64,000 nt of DNA from Desulfomicrobium sp. ZS1 (GCF_024204645.1 NZ_CP100351.1:3436001-3500000), one strand, 5' to 3'. Numbered from the stretch's first letter, positions 12,494 to 21,087 are shown. Program-made: numbers and translations. Notes: generated by a model from the letters alone, not told the origin.

Positions 12494-13603
12494 GTGGCCG
12501 AACCCGTTTATTTCTGGAACCTGCGCGCCTCCCGCAAGGCTCCGTATGAAGCCAAGATCAAGCGTCTGCTCAAGCTGACCGGACTTGGCGCGGAGCTTCG
12601 CTCCGGCGATCTGGCCGCGGTCAAGCTCCATTTCGGCGAGGGCGGAGGCACGGGCCATATACGACCCCTGCAGCTTGCGCCCCTTTTGGCCTTTATCCGC
12701 AAGTGCGGAGCCAAGCCGTTCCTGACCGACACCAACACGCTCTACGTGGGTCAGCGCGGAGAGTCGGTTTCCCACTCCCTGCAGGCCGCCGCCCACGGCT
12801 ACGACCCCAACGTCCTCGGCGCCCCGGTCATCATCGCCGACGGACTCAAAAGCGGCAACGAGCGGGCCGTTCCCTGTCCAGGCAGGCATTTCGAGTTCGC
12901 CTATCTGAGCGGAGACATCGTCGATGCGGACATGATGGTCACGGTCAGCCATTTCAAGGGACACGACCTGGCTGGATTCGGCGGGGCCATCAAGAACGTG
13001 GGCATGGGCTGCGCCACCCGCAAGGGCAAGATGCAGCAGCACTGCGGGCTGGGACCTGCCATCCACCCCGAGCACTGCACCGGATGCGGGCAATGCGTGG
13101 CGGTCTGCAGCCACGGCGCCCTCACCCTGGACCTGAACAGCAAAATCAGCATCGACCGCAACAAATGTGCAGGCTGCGCGGCCTGCTTTCTGGTCTGCCG
13201 CTCGGGCGGCCTGGAAGTGGACTGGCGGGTGGACGTGAACACCTTCCTTGAGCGCATGGCCGAATATGCGGCGGCCACGCTTTTGACACGATCACGACGG
13301 ACCTTACATTTAAGTTTCATCCAGCAGGTCAGCCCCGGATGCGATTGCACGGGTTTTTCCGATGCGCCCATCTGCCCGGACCTGGGGCTTCTGGCCTCCT
13401 GGAACCCGGTGGCCCTGGACCAGGCCTGCCTGGACATGGTCAACCAGGCCCAGCCCCTGCACCCAAGCGCCCTCCCTGCGGACATACTGGCTGGGCAGGA
13501 CAAATTCGGAGCCATTCACGGGCATGTGCGGGGCGACTACCTGCTGGAGTATGCAGCACGTCTTGGGCTCGGTTCGCGGGAATATACGCTTCAGCCCGTC
13601 TAG
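12494..13603 (+). CDS. DUF362 protein with two 4Fe-4S clusters
   Basis: 369 residues from a GTG start three bases after the DUF39 stop. The N-terminal 180 residues form the DUF362 domain (VKLHFGEGG, FKGHDLAGFGGAIKN). Two ferredoxin motifs follow: CTGCGQCVAVC and CAGCAACFLVC. No signal peptide, so cytoplasmic. Known context: DUF362 ferredoxins are genetically tied to homocysteine formation with DUF39 in sulfate reducers, probably delivering electrons. The tight coupling here fits that role; the exact chemistry is not settled. Confidence 0.83.
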   Translation: MAEPVYFWNLRASRKAPYEAKIKRLLKLTGLGAELRSGDLAAVKLHFGEGGGTGHIRPLQLAPLLAFIRKCGAKPFLTDTNTLYVGQRGESVSHSLQAAAHGYDPNVLGAPVIIADGLKSGNERAVPCPGRHFEFAYLSGDIVDADMMVTVSHFKGHDLAGFGGAIKNVGMGCATRKGKMQQHCGLGPAIHPEHCTGCGQCVAVCSHGALTLDLNSKISIDRNKCAGCAACFLVCRSGGLEVDWRVDVNTFLERMAEYAAATLLTRSRRTLHLSFIQQVSPGCDCTGFSDAPICPDLGLLASWNPVALDQACLDMVNQAQPLHPSALPADILAGQDKFGAIHGHVRGDYLLEYAARLGLGSREYTLQPV

Positions 13604-13630
13604 AGCAGGCTTTTTGGGGCACATTGCCTC

Positions 13631-13658
13631 TGGACAAAGAGTGTGGCATTATTATAAG
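13631..13658 (+). promoter_or_regulatory. Sigma-70-type promoter for the small basic protein
   Basis: TGGACA, a 16-base spacer and TATAAG match sigma-70 boxes at five of six positions each. The predicted start is about 45 bases upstream of the ATG at 13710. This is the clearest promoter-like sequence in the window. Confidence 0.6.
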
Positions 13659-13709
13659 TGCCCTTTCTTTGAATCAGCTTACAATTTTATCCCATTGGAG
13701 GAATACATA

Positions 13710-13820
13710 ATGGCTCAGAAGAAAATCGAACGCAAAAAAGAGATTGATCGCCGCCGCAAACGTCGTGCCGAGCGCATCAAGGAACGTATCAAAGAAGCCA
13801 AGGCCGCTGCCAAAAAGTAG
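13710..13820 (+). CDS. Small highly basic protein (36 aa), unknown function
   Basis: MAQKKIERKKEIDRRRKR is followed by RAERIKERIKEAKAAAKK. The ATG has GGAGG eight bases upstream and a near-consensus promoter further up. More than half the residues are Lys, Arg or Glu, arranged as a probable single helix, which would suit nucleic-acid or ribosome binding, but no family is recognised. It is followed 23 bases later by the FmdB-type zinc ribbon and then a terminator, so the two probably form a transcript of two small genes. Confidence 0.75.
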   Translation: MAQKKIERKKEIDRRRKRRAERIKERIKEAKAAAKK

Positions 13821-13843
13821 GCCCTGTTTTCAGGGAGAGAACT

Positions 13844-14095
13844 ATGCCCATTTATGAATACTGCTGCGAAGACTGCCATCAGATCTTCGAGGAATGGCAG
13901 AAGGATTTCAAGGACAGGGAAAAAGTCTGTCCAGTCTGCGGGGGCACGTCCCAGAGGCTGATCTCCAACACCTCCTTTGTTTTAAAAGGAGGCGGCTGGT
14001 ACGCGTCCGGCTACAGCAAGGAATCCGGCGGCAACGGTAAGAAAAAGGACACCTCGTCCACTCCGGCCCCGGACACAACCTCTTCGGCGACCTGA
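13844..14095 (+). CDS. FmdB-family zinc ribbon protein
   Basis: 83 residues. The N-terminal 45 residues are a zinc ribbon of the FmdB/CxxC_CxxC_SSSS type: MPIYEYCCEDCHQIFEEW, then CPVCGG, giving the two CxxC pairs. The tail is Gly/Ser/Thr-rich and probably disordered. The ATG follows AGGGAGAG. The family was named from a putative regulator of formamidase genes, but its function is unproven. It ends a two-gene unit closed by a strong terminator. Confidence 0.85.
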   Translation: MPIYEYCCEDCHQIFEEWQKDFKDREKVCPVCGGTSQRLISNTSFVLKGGGWYASGYSKESGGNGKKKDTSSTPAPDTTSSAT

Positions 14096-14097
14096 CC

Positions 14098-14120
14098 AAG
14101 GCAGCTCCGGCTGCCTTTTT
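14098..14120 (+). terminator. Intrinsic terminator after the zinc ribbon gene
   Basis: GGCAG pairs with CTGCC around CTCCGG and is followed by five T, immediately behind the stop codon at 14095. Confidence 0.85.
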
Positions 14121-14174
14121 CATTTTCTGCCGCAAAACGCCTGCGGCCTCAAACATCAACCCACCCGCACCACC

Positions 14175-15485
14175 ATGATCGATCGTTATACCCGCAAGGA
14201 AATGGGCGAGATATGGACCCTGGAACACAAATTCAGGGTCTGGCTCGAAGTTGAGCTGGCCATCTGTGAAGGCTGGCACGCCATGGGCGTCATCCCGGCC
14301 GCAGACATGGCCCCCATCAGAGAAAAGGCCGATTTCGAATTGGACCGGATTCTCGAACTCGAGGAAACCACTAAGCACGACGTCATCGCCTTCCTGACCG
14401 CCGTGGAAGAAAAGGTCGGCCCCTCGGCCAGATACATCCACCTCGGCTGCACGTCCTCGGACATCGTCGACACGGCCAACGCCGTGCTGCTGACCAGGGC
14501 GGGCCGGATCATCCTGGCCGATCTGGACAGGCTGCTCGGCACCCTGGAAACCATGGCCAAAACCCACCAGGGCAGGCTGTGCATGGGCCGCACCCACGGC
14601 ATCCACGCCGAACCGACCAGCTTCGGTCTGAAGATGGCCGTGTTCCACGCCGAGTTCCAGCGCCACCGGCAGCGCTGGGTCGACGCCCTGGAGAACATCC
14701 GCTTCGGCAAGATTTCCGGCGCGGTGGGCACCTACGCCCAGCTCGAACCCGAGCTTGAGGAACGCGCCCTGACCATTCTCGGCCTTGAGGTGGACCCCAT
14801 CTCGACCCAGGTCATCCAGCGCGACCGCTACGCCCAGTATTTCACCACCCTGGCGCTCATCGCCGGCGGCATCGAGCGTATCTGCGTGGAGCTTCGGCAC
14901 CTGCAGCGCACCGAAGTGCTGGAAGTGGAAGAAGGTTTCGGCAAGGGCCAGAAGGGCTCCTCGGCCATGCCGCACAAGAAGAACCCCATTTCAGCCGAGA
15001 ACCTGACCGGACTCTCCCGCCTGGTGCGCACCAACGCCGTGGCCGCCATGGAGAACATGGCCCTGTGGCACGAGCGCGACATCAGCCACTCGTCCGTCGA
15101 GCGCGTCATCATGCCCGATTCGACCATCATGGTGAACTACATGCTGAACCGTTTGAACGGGCTGCTTGCAAACCTGCGCATCATCCCCGAAAACATGGAG
15201 CGCAACCTGATGGGCTCCTACGGCCTCTTCTTCTCCCAGCGCGTGCTCATCGCCCTGGTGGAAGCGGGGCTGGACCGGCAGAAGGCCTACGTCATGGTCC
15301 AGGCCGTGGCCATGGACTGCTGGCGGGACCGGACCTCCTTCGAGGCCGCAGTGCGTGGAGACGCGGGCATCACTGCTCATCTCTCCCCGGCCCGCCTGGA
15401 TCAGGCTTTTGATCTGAACTACTATCTGCGGCACGAACAGACCGTGCTTGACCGCGTTTTTGCGCAGGGGAAGAAAAATGATTGA
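14175..15485 (+). CDS. purB: Adenylosuccinate lyase
   Basis: 436-residue fumarase/aspartase-superfamily enzyme acting twice in purine synthesis (SAICAR to AICAR, and adenylosuccinate to AMP). The signature loop [10 protein letters not shown], with the catalytic Ser near residue 262, is intact, as are the [10 protein letters not shown] substrate region near residue 95 and [10 protein letters not shown] with the catalytic His near residue 140. It overlaps pyrE by eight bases, so purine and pyrimidine steps are translated from one message. Confidence 0.97.
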   Translation: MIDRYTRKEMGEIWTLEHKFRVWLEVELAICEGWHAMGVIPAADMAPIREKADFELDRILELEETTKHDVIAFLTAVEEKVGPSARYIHLGCTSSDIVDTANAVLLTRAGRIILADLDRLLGTLETMAKTHQGRLCMGRTHGIHAEPTSFGLKMAVFHAEFQRHRQRWVDALENIRFGKISGAVGTYAQLEPELEERALTILGLEVDPISTQVIQRDRYAQYFTTLALIAGGIERICVELRHLQRTEVLEVEEGFGKGQKGSSAMPHKKNPISAENLTGLSRLVRTNAVAAMENMALWHERDISHSSVERVIMPDSTIMVNYMLNRLNGLLANLRIIPENMERNLMGSYGLFFSQRVLIALVEAGLDRQKAYVMVQAVAMDCWRDRTSFEAAVRGDAGITAHLSPARLDQAFDLNYYLRHEQTVLDRVFAQGKKND

Positions 15486-16041
15486 TCTGAAGAGGCGTCT
15501 GGCCCGTCTGCTCATCGAGAAGTCCTACCTCGAAGGCGACTTCACCCTGACCTCGGGCAAGAAGAGCGACTATTATTTCGACTGCAAGCACACGGCCCTG
15601 CATCCTGAAGGGGCCTGGCTCATCGGCAAGCTTTTTCTGGACATGATCCGCGCCAAGGGCGGGGTCACGGGCGTAGGCGGCATGACGCTGGGCGCCGACC
15701 CGCTGGTATCGAGCGTGACCGTGGTCTCCCATTTGGAGGGCTACCCTTTGCCCGGATTCATCATCCGCAAGCAGTCCAAGGGGCACGGCACCAACCAGTA
15801 CCTTGAGGGGCTGAAGAACTTCGAACCGGGGCAGAGCGTCTGCCTGCTCGAAGACGTGATCACCACCGGCGGCACACTGCTCACGGCAGTCGAGCGCGTG
15901 CGCGACCAGGGCCTGAATATCGCCTGTATCATGGGCGTGCTCGACCGCGAACAGGGCGGCCGGGAGAATCTGGAAAAGGCCGGATTCGACCTGCAGACCA
16001 TCTTCACCCGCAAAGAACTGCTCGAAACCGCGAAAAACTAG
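15478..16041 (+). CDS. pyrE: Orotate phosphoribosyltransferase
   Basis: 187 residues from the ATG at 15478 inside the purB end; GGGAAG in the purB tail can act as ribosome site. It joins orotate and PRPP to give OMP. The PRPP-binding motif LLEDVITTGGTLL is near residue 125 and the TSGKKSDYYFD segment near residue 23. The ORF could be read from further upstream but that would lie wholly within purB. A stable hairpin without a T-run starts in its stop codon. Confidence 0.96.
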   Translation: MIDLKRRLARLLIEKSYLEGDFTLTSGKKSDYYFDCKHTALHPEGAWLIGKLFLDMIRAKGGVTGVGGMTLGADPLVSSVTVVSHLEGYPLPGFIIRKQSKGHGTNQYLEGLKNFEPGQSVCLLEDVITTGGTLLTAVERVRDQGLNIACIMGVLDREQGGRENLEKAGFDLQTIFTRKELLETAKN

Positions 16042-16058
16042 GGAGGCTCCGGCCTCCC
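16041..16058 (+). other. Hairpin directly after pyrE
   Basis: GGGAGGC and GCCTCCC form a perfect 7-bp stem with a TCCG tetraloop. There is no T-run, so it is not a standard intrinsic terminator; it could stabilise or pause the purB-pyrE transcript before the next ORF. Confidence 0.5.
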
Positions 16059-16069
16059 CGACGTAAAAC

Positions 16070-16201
16070 ATGGGCATCTTCTTCATCCAAGCGGCCCATC
16101 GAAACATCCTTTCCTGCGCCACGGTCCGGACCACCGTCTTTCCACCCGAAACATCGGAAGTCCGGGCCATCGTCGGCGACGAGGCGGCGAAGCAGCCATG
16201 A
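16070..16201 (+). CDS. Possible small ORF (43 aa) coupled to the TIM-barrel gene
   Basis: It begins MGIFFIQAAHRNILSC and ends GDEAAKQP; its TGA overlaps the start of the following gene as ATGA. The downstream gene has a poor ribosome site of its own, so translational coupling is plausible. No family is recognised and no strong ribosome site precedes the ATG. It may be a chance frame in the leader. Confidence 0.3.
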   Translation: MGIFFIQAAHRNILSCATVRTTVFPPETSEVRAIVGDEAAKQP

Positions 16202-16971
16202 CCTTCACCAACCTGCCCCTGCGCTACATCGAAGAGCACCCACATTATCTGGACCTCTTTCTGACCCGCAAGGTGAACCCCGAGCTTGGCCTTGACGCCC
16301 TGGCCCTCAATACGTTTTCGCCCGAATGGCACAGGAGGACCGCCCGCATCTTTCATGACGCGGGCCTGACCTGCTCCGTGCACCTGCCCTTTTTCGACCT
16401 GCGCCCGGGAAGCCTCGACCCCATGATCCTGAAAGCGAGCCGGGAGCGCCTGCTGCACGCCGTGGACACGGCCCAGGTCTACGCCCCGGCCCACTTCATC
16501 GCCCACCTGGACTACAACAGCGTCATCTATTCCCATTTTAAGGACGCATGGCTTGAAAATTCCCTGCGCACCTGGGAGCTTGTACTGGATCAAACAGGAA
16601 ATGCGCCGCTTTACCTTGAAAACGTGTTCGAATCGAGCCCGGACCATCATGTGCGCGTGCTGCAAGGACTTGGAGGCAAGGCCGGAGCCTGCCTGGACGT
16701 GGGGCACTGGCACTGTTTCGCTGCAGGCCGCAAACGGGGGAATCTAACGCAGTGGCTCGCGGCCCTGTCCCCCTTCCCCCTGCACCTGCATCTGCACGAC
16801 AACGATGGCGAGTCCGACGCCCATCTTGGACTGGGCCAGGGCACGATCCCCTGGGACCAGCTCTGGGCCGGCCTGGCCGGCCGGGAAATCTCGGCCACTT
16901 TCGAACCGCACACAAAAGACGCCTTCCTGGTCACCCGGAACTACCTGCGCGACCACGACCTGAAGCTCTAA
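16198..16971 (+). CDS. Xylose isomerase-like TIM-barrel protein (AP endonuclease 2 superfamily)
   Basis: 257 residues. The metal-site residues of the superfamily are visible: SVHLPFFD near residue 63, FIAHLDYN near 100, LYLENVFE near 140, ACLDVGHWH near 165, LHLHDNDG near 200 and a late Glu in ATFEPH. This fits sugar-phosphate isomerases and epimerases, endonuclease IV and CbiR. The pattern LEN, CLDVGH and LGLGQ resembles the CbiR protein at 38696, but the context (purB-pyrE upstream, no cobamide gene) gives no substrate. Cytoplasmic. Substrate unknown. Confidence 0.75.
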   Translation: MTFTNLPLRYIEEHPHYLDLFLTRKVNPELGLDALALNTFSPEWHRRTARIFHDAGLTCSVHLPFFDLRPGSLDPMILKASRERLLHAVDTAQVYAPAHFIAHLDYNSVIYSHFKDAWLENSLRTWELVLDQTGNAPLYLENVFESSPDHHVRVLQGLGGKAGACLDVGHWHCFAAGRKRGNLTQWLAALSPFPLHLHLHDNDGESDAHLGLGQGTIPWDQLWAGLAGREISATFEPHTKDAFLVTRNYLRDHDLKL

Positions 16972-16993
16972 TCAGCGCGCGTCCCAGAGATAA

Positions 16994-17078
16994 TCGCGAC
17001 ATAAATCACGACACGAGCCTTGCAAATCGCGACAAATCGTGACATATCCATGTCGTGATGTGTCATCATTTGTCACGA
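16994..17078. repeat. Array of seven TCRCGACA-type 8-mers: candidate operators of the HTH-Fic gene
   Basis: Forward copies are at 16994 (TCGCGACA), 17006 (TCACGACA), 17027 (TCGCGACA) and 17037 (TCGTGACA). Inverted copies are at 17051 (TGTCGTGA), 17061 (TGTCATCA, imperfect) and 17071 (TGTCACGA). Several are exactly 10 bases apart, hence on one helix face, and the orientation flips in the middle (between 17044 and 17051), giving nested palindromes. The array ends 12 bases before the Fic start codon, and the Fic protein has an N-terminal winged-helix-like domain, so autoregulation is the obvious inference. Confidence 0.75.
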
Positions 17079-17090
17079 CAAGGCCCGCGC

Positions 17091-18485
17091 ATGCATATCC
17101 CCGTTCACAGACATGAAGAAATCCGGCAGCTTCTGCTCCAATATCCTGACGGACTGACCAGCACCGCCATCAGTGCATCGCTGCGAAATCCGCCGCATCA
17201 ACGCACGGTGCAGCGCTGGCTGTCCGAACTCGTGGCCTTGGGAGCCGTGACCGTTTCCGGTCGCGCGCGAGCCACCGTCTATCAGCTAGACACTCCCCTC
17301 GGCAGCCCGGCAACGCTGTTCGCAGAACCATCGGCATCGTTCGGCGCCCCTGACGGCATTCCCCTGTCGGAGCACGGCAGAGAGATTTGCGCCTATGTCC
17401 GACGCCCACGGACGGGCCGAACGCCGACTGGATATGATCGAAGTTTTCTCGGCGATTACGTTCCAAACCTGAGCTGGTATTTGAGCGCGGCCACAAGAAG
17501 GCATTTGCGGGTTATCGGCGAGACGGACGCGTTCGGCCGACCGGCCGGCACGCACGGCCGGGCCATTTTGAACCGACTTCTGATTGACTTGTCCTGGGCC
17601 TCCAGCCGTCTGGAAGGCAACACCTACTCCCGGCTTGATACGAAAGAGCTGATCGAATTCGGTCGCCATGCGGAAGGCAAGGACGCCCAGGACGCCCAGA
17701 TGATCCTCAACCACAAGGCGGCCATCGAATTGTTGCTCGATGAAGCCGATGCCGTGGGTTTTGACGCGCAGACCGTGCTCAGCCTGCACGGCCTGCTTTC
17801 AGAAAACCTGATGCCTGATCCGGACGCATCCGGACGTTTGCGGTTCAGGCCCGTACAGATCAGCGGATCAGTCTTCATTCCCCTGGCCATGCCGCAGGTC
17901 ATCGAAGAATGCTTTCACGGCATCCTGGACAAGGCGGCGGCCATTACCGACCCATTCGAGCAGGCATTTTTTGTGCTGGTCCAGCTTCCGTACCTTCAAC
18001 CTTTCGAAGATGTGAACAAGCGCGTCTCACGACTCGCGGCCAATATTCCGCTGCTCAAAAACAATCTCTCGCCGCTGACATTCATCGATGTTCCGGACCG
18101 GACCTATGTCGATGCGATCCTGGGCGTGTACGAAATGAACCGCATCGAATTGCTGCGGGACCTCTTTGTCTGGGCATACGAACGCTCGGCCAAGGAATAC
18201 GTGGCCGTGCGCAAGAGCTTGGCCGACCCGGACCCTTTGCGTCTGCGTTACAGGCAGGAATTGCGGGAGATTGTCGCTGATATCGTGCGCTCCAGACGAC
18301 AGGATGTGCTAGAGGCCATGGAGCGGTTTGCGGATGAACGGATTAAAGCCCGGGACCGGGAAGCCTTTGTCGAAATGGTTCAGGACGAATTAAAGCGCCT
18401 CCACCCAGGAACGCTGGCCAGATATCGACTCCGGCTTTCCGAATTCGAAGTGTGGCGGGCGGCAAGAAAAGCTCTCATGAGCTGA
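17091..18485 (+). CDS. HTH-Fic protein with degenerate catalytic motif
   Basis: 464 residues from the ATG at 17091; a GTG 36 bases upstream would extend into the repeat array. Residues 1-67 look like a winged helix (RTVQRWLSELVALGAV). The Fic core carries an inhibitory-helix motif SSRLEGN at 171-177, matching the class II pattern S/T-xxx-E-G/N. The Fic active-site motif, normally HPFx(D/E)GN(G/K)R, reads QPFEDVNKR at 303-311: the catalytic His is Gln and the Gly before Asn is Val. The N, K and R of the anion hole remain. The protein may not be a standard AMP-transferase. It has no partner antitoxin; immediately downstream is a convergent gene. Confidence 0.85.
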   Translation: MHIPVHRHEEIRQLLLQYPDGLTSTAISASLRNPPHQRTVQRWLSELVALGAVTVSGRARATVYQLDTPLGSPATLFAEPSASFGAPDGIPLSEHGREICAYVRRPRTGRTPTGYDRSFLGDYVPNLSWYLSAATRRHLRVIGETDAFGRPAGTHGRAILNRLLIDLSWASSRLEGNTYSRLDTKELIEFGRHAEGKDAQDAQMILNHKAAIELLLDEADAVGFDAQTVLSLHGLLSENLMPDPDASGRLRFRPVQISGSVFIPLAMPQVIEECFHGILDKAAAITDPFEQAFFVLVQLPYLQPFEDVNKRVSRLAANIPLLKNNLSPLTFIDVPDRTYVDAILGVYEMNRIELLRDLFVWAYERSAKEYVAVRKSLADPDPLRLRYRQELREIVADIVRSRRQDVLEAMERFADERIKARDREAFVEMVQDELKRLHPGTLARYRLRLSEFEVWRAARKALMS

Positions 18486-18510
18486 AGAATGCGTCGTGCA
18501 TGGAACAGAG

Positions 18511-18537
18511 CGTGGCGGGCATGAGAGCCCCGCCACG
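18511..18537. terminator. Hairpin between convergent Fic and glycosyltransferase genes
   Basis: CGTGGCGGG pairs perfectly with CCCGCCACG over a nine-base loop. It sits exactly between the two convergent stops. Neither flank has a T-run, so termination efficiency is uncertain. Confidence 0.45.
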
Positions 18538-20094
18538 TCAAAAGGAGCCGCCCTCCTGCTCCGGCCATACGCCCTTGTAGCCCCGGCACAGGAAGATGGT
18601 GAAGGTCTGGCCGGTGCGTTTGCCGTGGGCGGTGACCACCACCCTTGGTTCATCCACGCTCTCGAACAGGGGGAGCACCCTGTCTGAAACCTTGTCCTTT
18701 TCACCCCTGTAGACAAAGACCGCATTTTGCATCCCGCTGTCCGGACCGGGCCACAGATCGTACTGGTTCATCTTGCGCCCTCCGGCCAGGCAGAACGCCC
18801 TTTTCTGGCCCGGAACGTAAAAGCCCAGCTCCGCCGTGACTCCGTATTCACTGCCAAAAACAAAGACTGTTTCCTCCCCGCCCAGTTCCTCCCTGGCCTT
18901 GGCCACCTGCGCGCCCAAGTCCTGCCAGCCCATGAGACGGTGCACCGGATTCTTGGGGCTGTCGAAGGGGATGAACCCTTGCAGATGCAAGAGGATGAAG
19001 ACGACCGCGCCCAGGGCGGGCCAGGCGAAGCGCCATTTGGGACGCGGGTCGCGGTGCGTGAAGCGCTCCACGGCCAGGGCCGCGAGCATGATTCCGGCCG
19101 GATAGGCAGTGGCCGACCAGTTGGCTTCGACCTTGGTGTGCAGGCTCCAGAACAGGAAGAAGAGCCACACGGGCCAGAAAAAGACGGTCAGAATGATGCC
19201 CACGGGCCGGGAGAGCCAGGGAAAGGTGGGTTCGTCGCTGCGTTTTAAAAGCTGCCGGCCGACCAGCCAGGCGCCGATAAACAGGAAGACGAACCACCAC
19301 GGGGTGACCACGCCGAGCTGACTGCCCAGATATTCGGGAAAGTTCTTCAGTTCGAAAAAGACCTTGGCCTTGTCCCCGGCCATGGCCCCACGATACAGGA
19401 CGTGCTTGATCCCGACCCAGCCGTTGGTGGCGTTCCAGATCACAATGGGCAACATGCCGGCCAGGCCCCCGATACCCAGAGTTTTCAGGAGCCGGGGCCA
19501 GAAAAGCGCGGGCATTTCCTGCTTGCGCCCGATCCAGAACGCGGCCGCCAGCGCCAGAGGAATAAACAGCACCATGGTGTATTTGGCCGTGATCCCGAGC
19601 GTGAGAAACAGCCCGAGCATGATGAACGCCGCGAGGTGACCCTTGTCCACGGTTACGCTAAGGCAGATCATGCCCAGGAGCCAGCAGACCAGAAGCGGGT
19701 TGTCCGTGGTCATAAGCAGGCCCCCGGCCATGAAGAGCATGGTCGTGTTCAGGACGACGAGGGTCCAGAAGGCGGTGCGGATGCGTTTCAGATAAATGCC
19801 GATCCAGCCCAGCACGGCCACCTGCATGATCAGCGCCCCGACCATGGCCCCGGCGCGCACCCCGAGCTCCGTGGCCCCCAGAAAGGCCGTGCCGACATAA
19901 TTGATGAACGCGATGAGCGGCCCCTTGGAATAATAGGACCACTGCAGGGTCCGGCTCCAGTCCCAGTACTGGGCCTCGTCGGGCGCGAGGTTGAGTTGCC
20001 CCGAGACCACGAACCAGTATCTGGCCAGGGTCGCGGCCGTGATCAAAAGAAGACTCAAAGCCCAATACAGGGCGGATTCGTGGCGATCGGTCAT
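18538..20094 (-). CDS. ArnT/PMT-like membrane glycosyltransferase (GT39/GT83 type)
   Basis: 518 residues from the ATG at 20094, which follows AGGAGG; the much longer frame overlaps the neighbouring gene and is rejected. About ten to twelve hydrophobic segments follow an N-terminal helix. The first periplasmic loop carries LAPDEAQYWDWSRTLQWSYY, typical of the D-E acceptor/catalytic motif of GT-C enzymes that take sugar from a polyprenyl carrier, as in ArnT and RgtA-D. The C-terminal 130 residues are soluble and probably periplasmic. The acceptor is unknown. It overlaps the pseudouridine synthase upstream by four bases (ATGA). Confidence 0.85.
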   Translation of the reverse strand: MTDRHESALYWALSLLLITAATLARYWFVVSGQLNLAPDEAQYWDWSRTLQWSYYSKGPLIAFINYVGTAFLGATELGVRAGAMVGALIMQVAVLGWIGIYLKRIRTAFWTLVVLNTTMLFMAGGLLMTTDNPLLVCWLLGMICLSVTVDKGHLAAFIMLGLFLTLGITAKYTMVLFIPLALAAAFWIGRKQEMPALFWPRLLKTLGIGGLAGMLPIVIWNATNGWVGIKHVLYRGAMAGDKAKVFFELKNFPEYLGSQLGVVTPWWFVFLFIGAWLVGRQLLKRSDEPTFPWLSRPVGIILTVFFWPVWLFFLFWSLHTKVEANWSATAYPAGIMLAALAVERFTHRDPRPKWRFAWPALGAVVFILLHLQGFIPFDSPKNPVHRLMGWQDLGAQVAKAREELGGEETVFVFGSEYGVTAELGFYVPGQKRAFCLAGGRKMNQYDLWPGPDSGMQNAVFVYRGEKDKVSDRVLPLFESVDEPRVVVTAHGKRTGQTFTIFLCRGYKGVWPEQEGGSF

Positions 20095-21011
20095 ATGGTT
20101 CCCTCCTTGGCGGGAGCTGCGGCGAGAATATTTTTGATGTCCTGCGCATGACCGGGGTCGATGCGAAACTGGTCCTGCCAGGGCGGCAGGACAAAAAATG
20201 AGTGTCCGGGCCAGGAAAGGGCGGCCGCATGCAGAAGAAGCCCTCCGCCATGGCCATAGCGGGGGTCGCCGACAATGGCGTGACCGCAGTCGGCCAAATG
20301 GACCCGGATCTGATGGGTGCGCCCCGTGCCGAGCACGACCAGCAGCAGGCTCCGCCCAGCCGTCACAAGCACTGGATGAACATGGGACACAGCCCGCTTG
20401 CCCTGCCCGGAAACCACCTGCTCGCCGCTTCCGGTTTGGACCTTGGCCAGCTCCGAAACAACCGTCCGCCAGCCGGCCGCCGCCCATGCCCCTTCCACCC
20501 AGCACAGATAGCCCTTGGTCAGCGTGGGCCATGACGCGTGCATCGCACGCAGAAAATCATGGGTCTTGGCGCAGAGCAGGAGCCCGGAAGTGTCGCGGTC
20601 CAGGCGATGCACAGGGATGGGCACGAAAGCCTGCCCCGCAAAGCAGGCCTTCAGCCGATCGTGCACGGAGTCGGTCCAGCCCGTGCCGCCATGAACGGGC
20701 AATCCGGCGGGCTTGTCGATCACGAGCATCTCGTCGTTCTCGAACACGCCCCGCAGCCCCGGTAGATCGGGCAGGCTCTTTTCCTTGCGTTGCACGGTGA
20801 CGGGCGGAACGCGCACGGTCTGTCCCGTCAACACGCGATCGAAAGGCTTGCAGCGGCGGCCGTCGATACGCACCTGTCCTGTACGCACCAGGCGCATGAA
20901 CAGACCCGTCGGAAGCGGCCCCAGCCGGGCCTCCAGAAAGGAGACGAGCTTGCGGCCATTTTCCTCGCGCCCGACTTCCACCACTTGAACCGACGTCCTT
21001 TCCGACTGCAT
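20091..21011 (-). CDS. RluA-family 23S rRNA pseudouridine synthase (RluC-like)
   Basis: 306 residues from the ATG at 21011, preceded by GGAGGG. An N-terminal S4 RNA-binding domain (about residues 10-75, RKLVSFLEARLG) is followed by the catalytic domain with HRLDRDTSGLLL, whose Asp attacks the uridine, and with GTGRTHQIRVHLADCGHAI near residue 245 and GDPRYG. The S4 plus RluA architecture fits RluC or RluD rather than RluA or TruC. It is divergent from the RNA methyltransferase gene, an RNA-modification pairing. Confidence 0.92.
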   Translation of the reverse strand: MQSERTSVQVVEVGREENGRKLVSFLEARLGPLPTGLFMRLVRTGQVRIDGRRCKPFDRVLTGQTVRVPPVTVQRKEKSLPDLPGLRGVFENDEMLVIDKPAGLPVHGGTGWTDSVHDRLKACFAGQAFVPIPVHRLDRDTSGLLLCAKTHDFLRAMHASWPTLTKGYLCWVEGAWAAAGWRTVVSELAKVQTGSGEQVVSGQGKRAVSHVHPVLVTAGRSLLLVVLGTGRTHQIRVHLADCGHAIVGDPRYGHGGGLLLHAAALSWPGHSFFVLPPWQDQFRIDPGHAQDIKNILAAAPAKEGTI

Positions 21012-21087
21012 GGACCCTCCGCTTTGACAGGCCCTTTCTTGATGGCTACAGGGGCTCTTGTCAAATAAGCCTTTAAACCACCCCTCT

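Noticed and set aside
18380-18725. Minus-strand ORFs overlapping the end of Fic and the start of the glycosyltransferase region
   Set aside because: They overlap well-supported genes in other frames, have no ribosome site and no motif.
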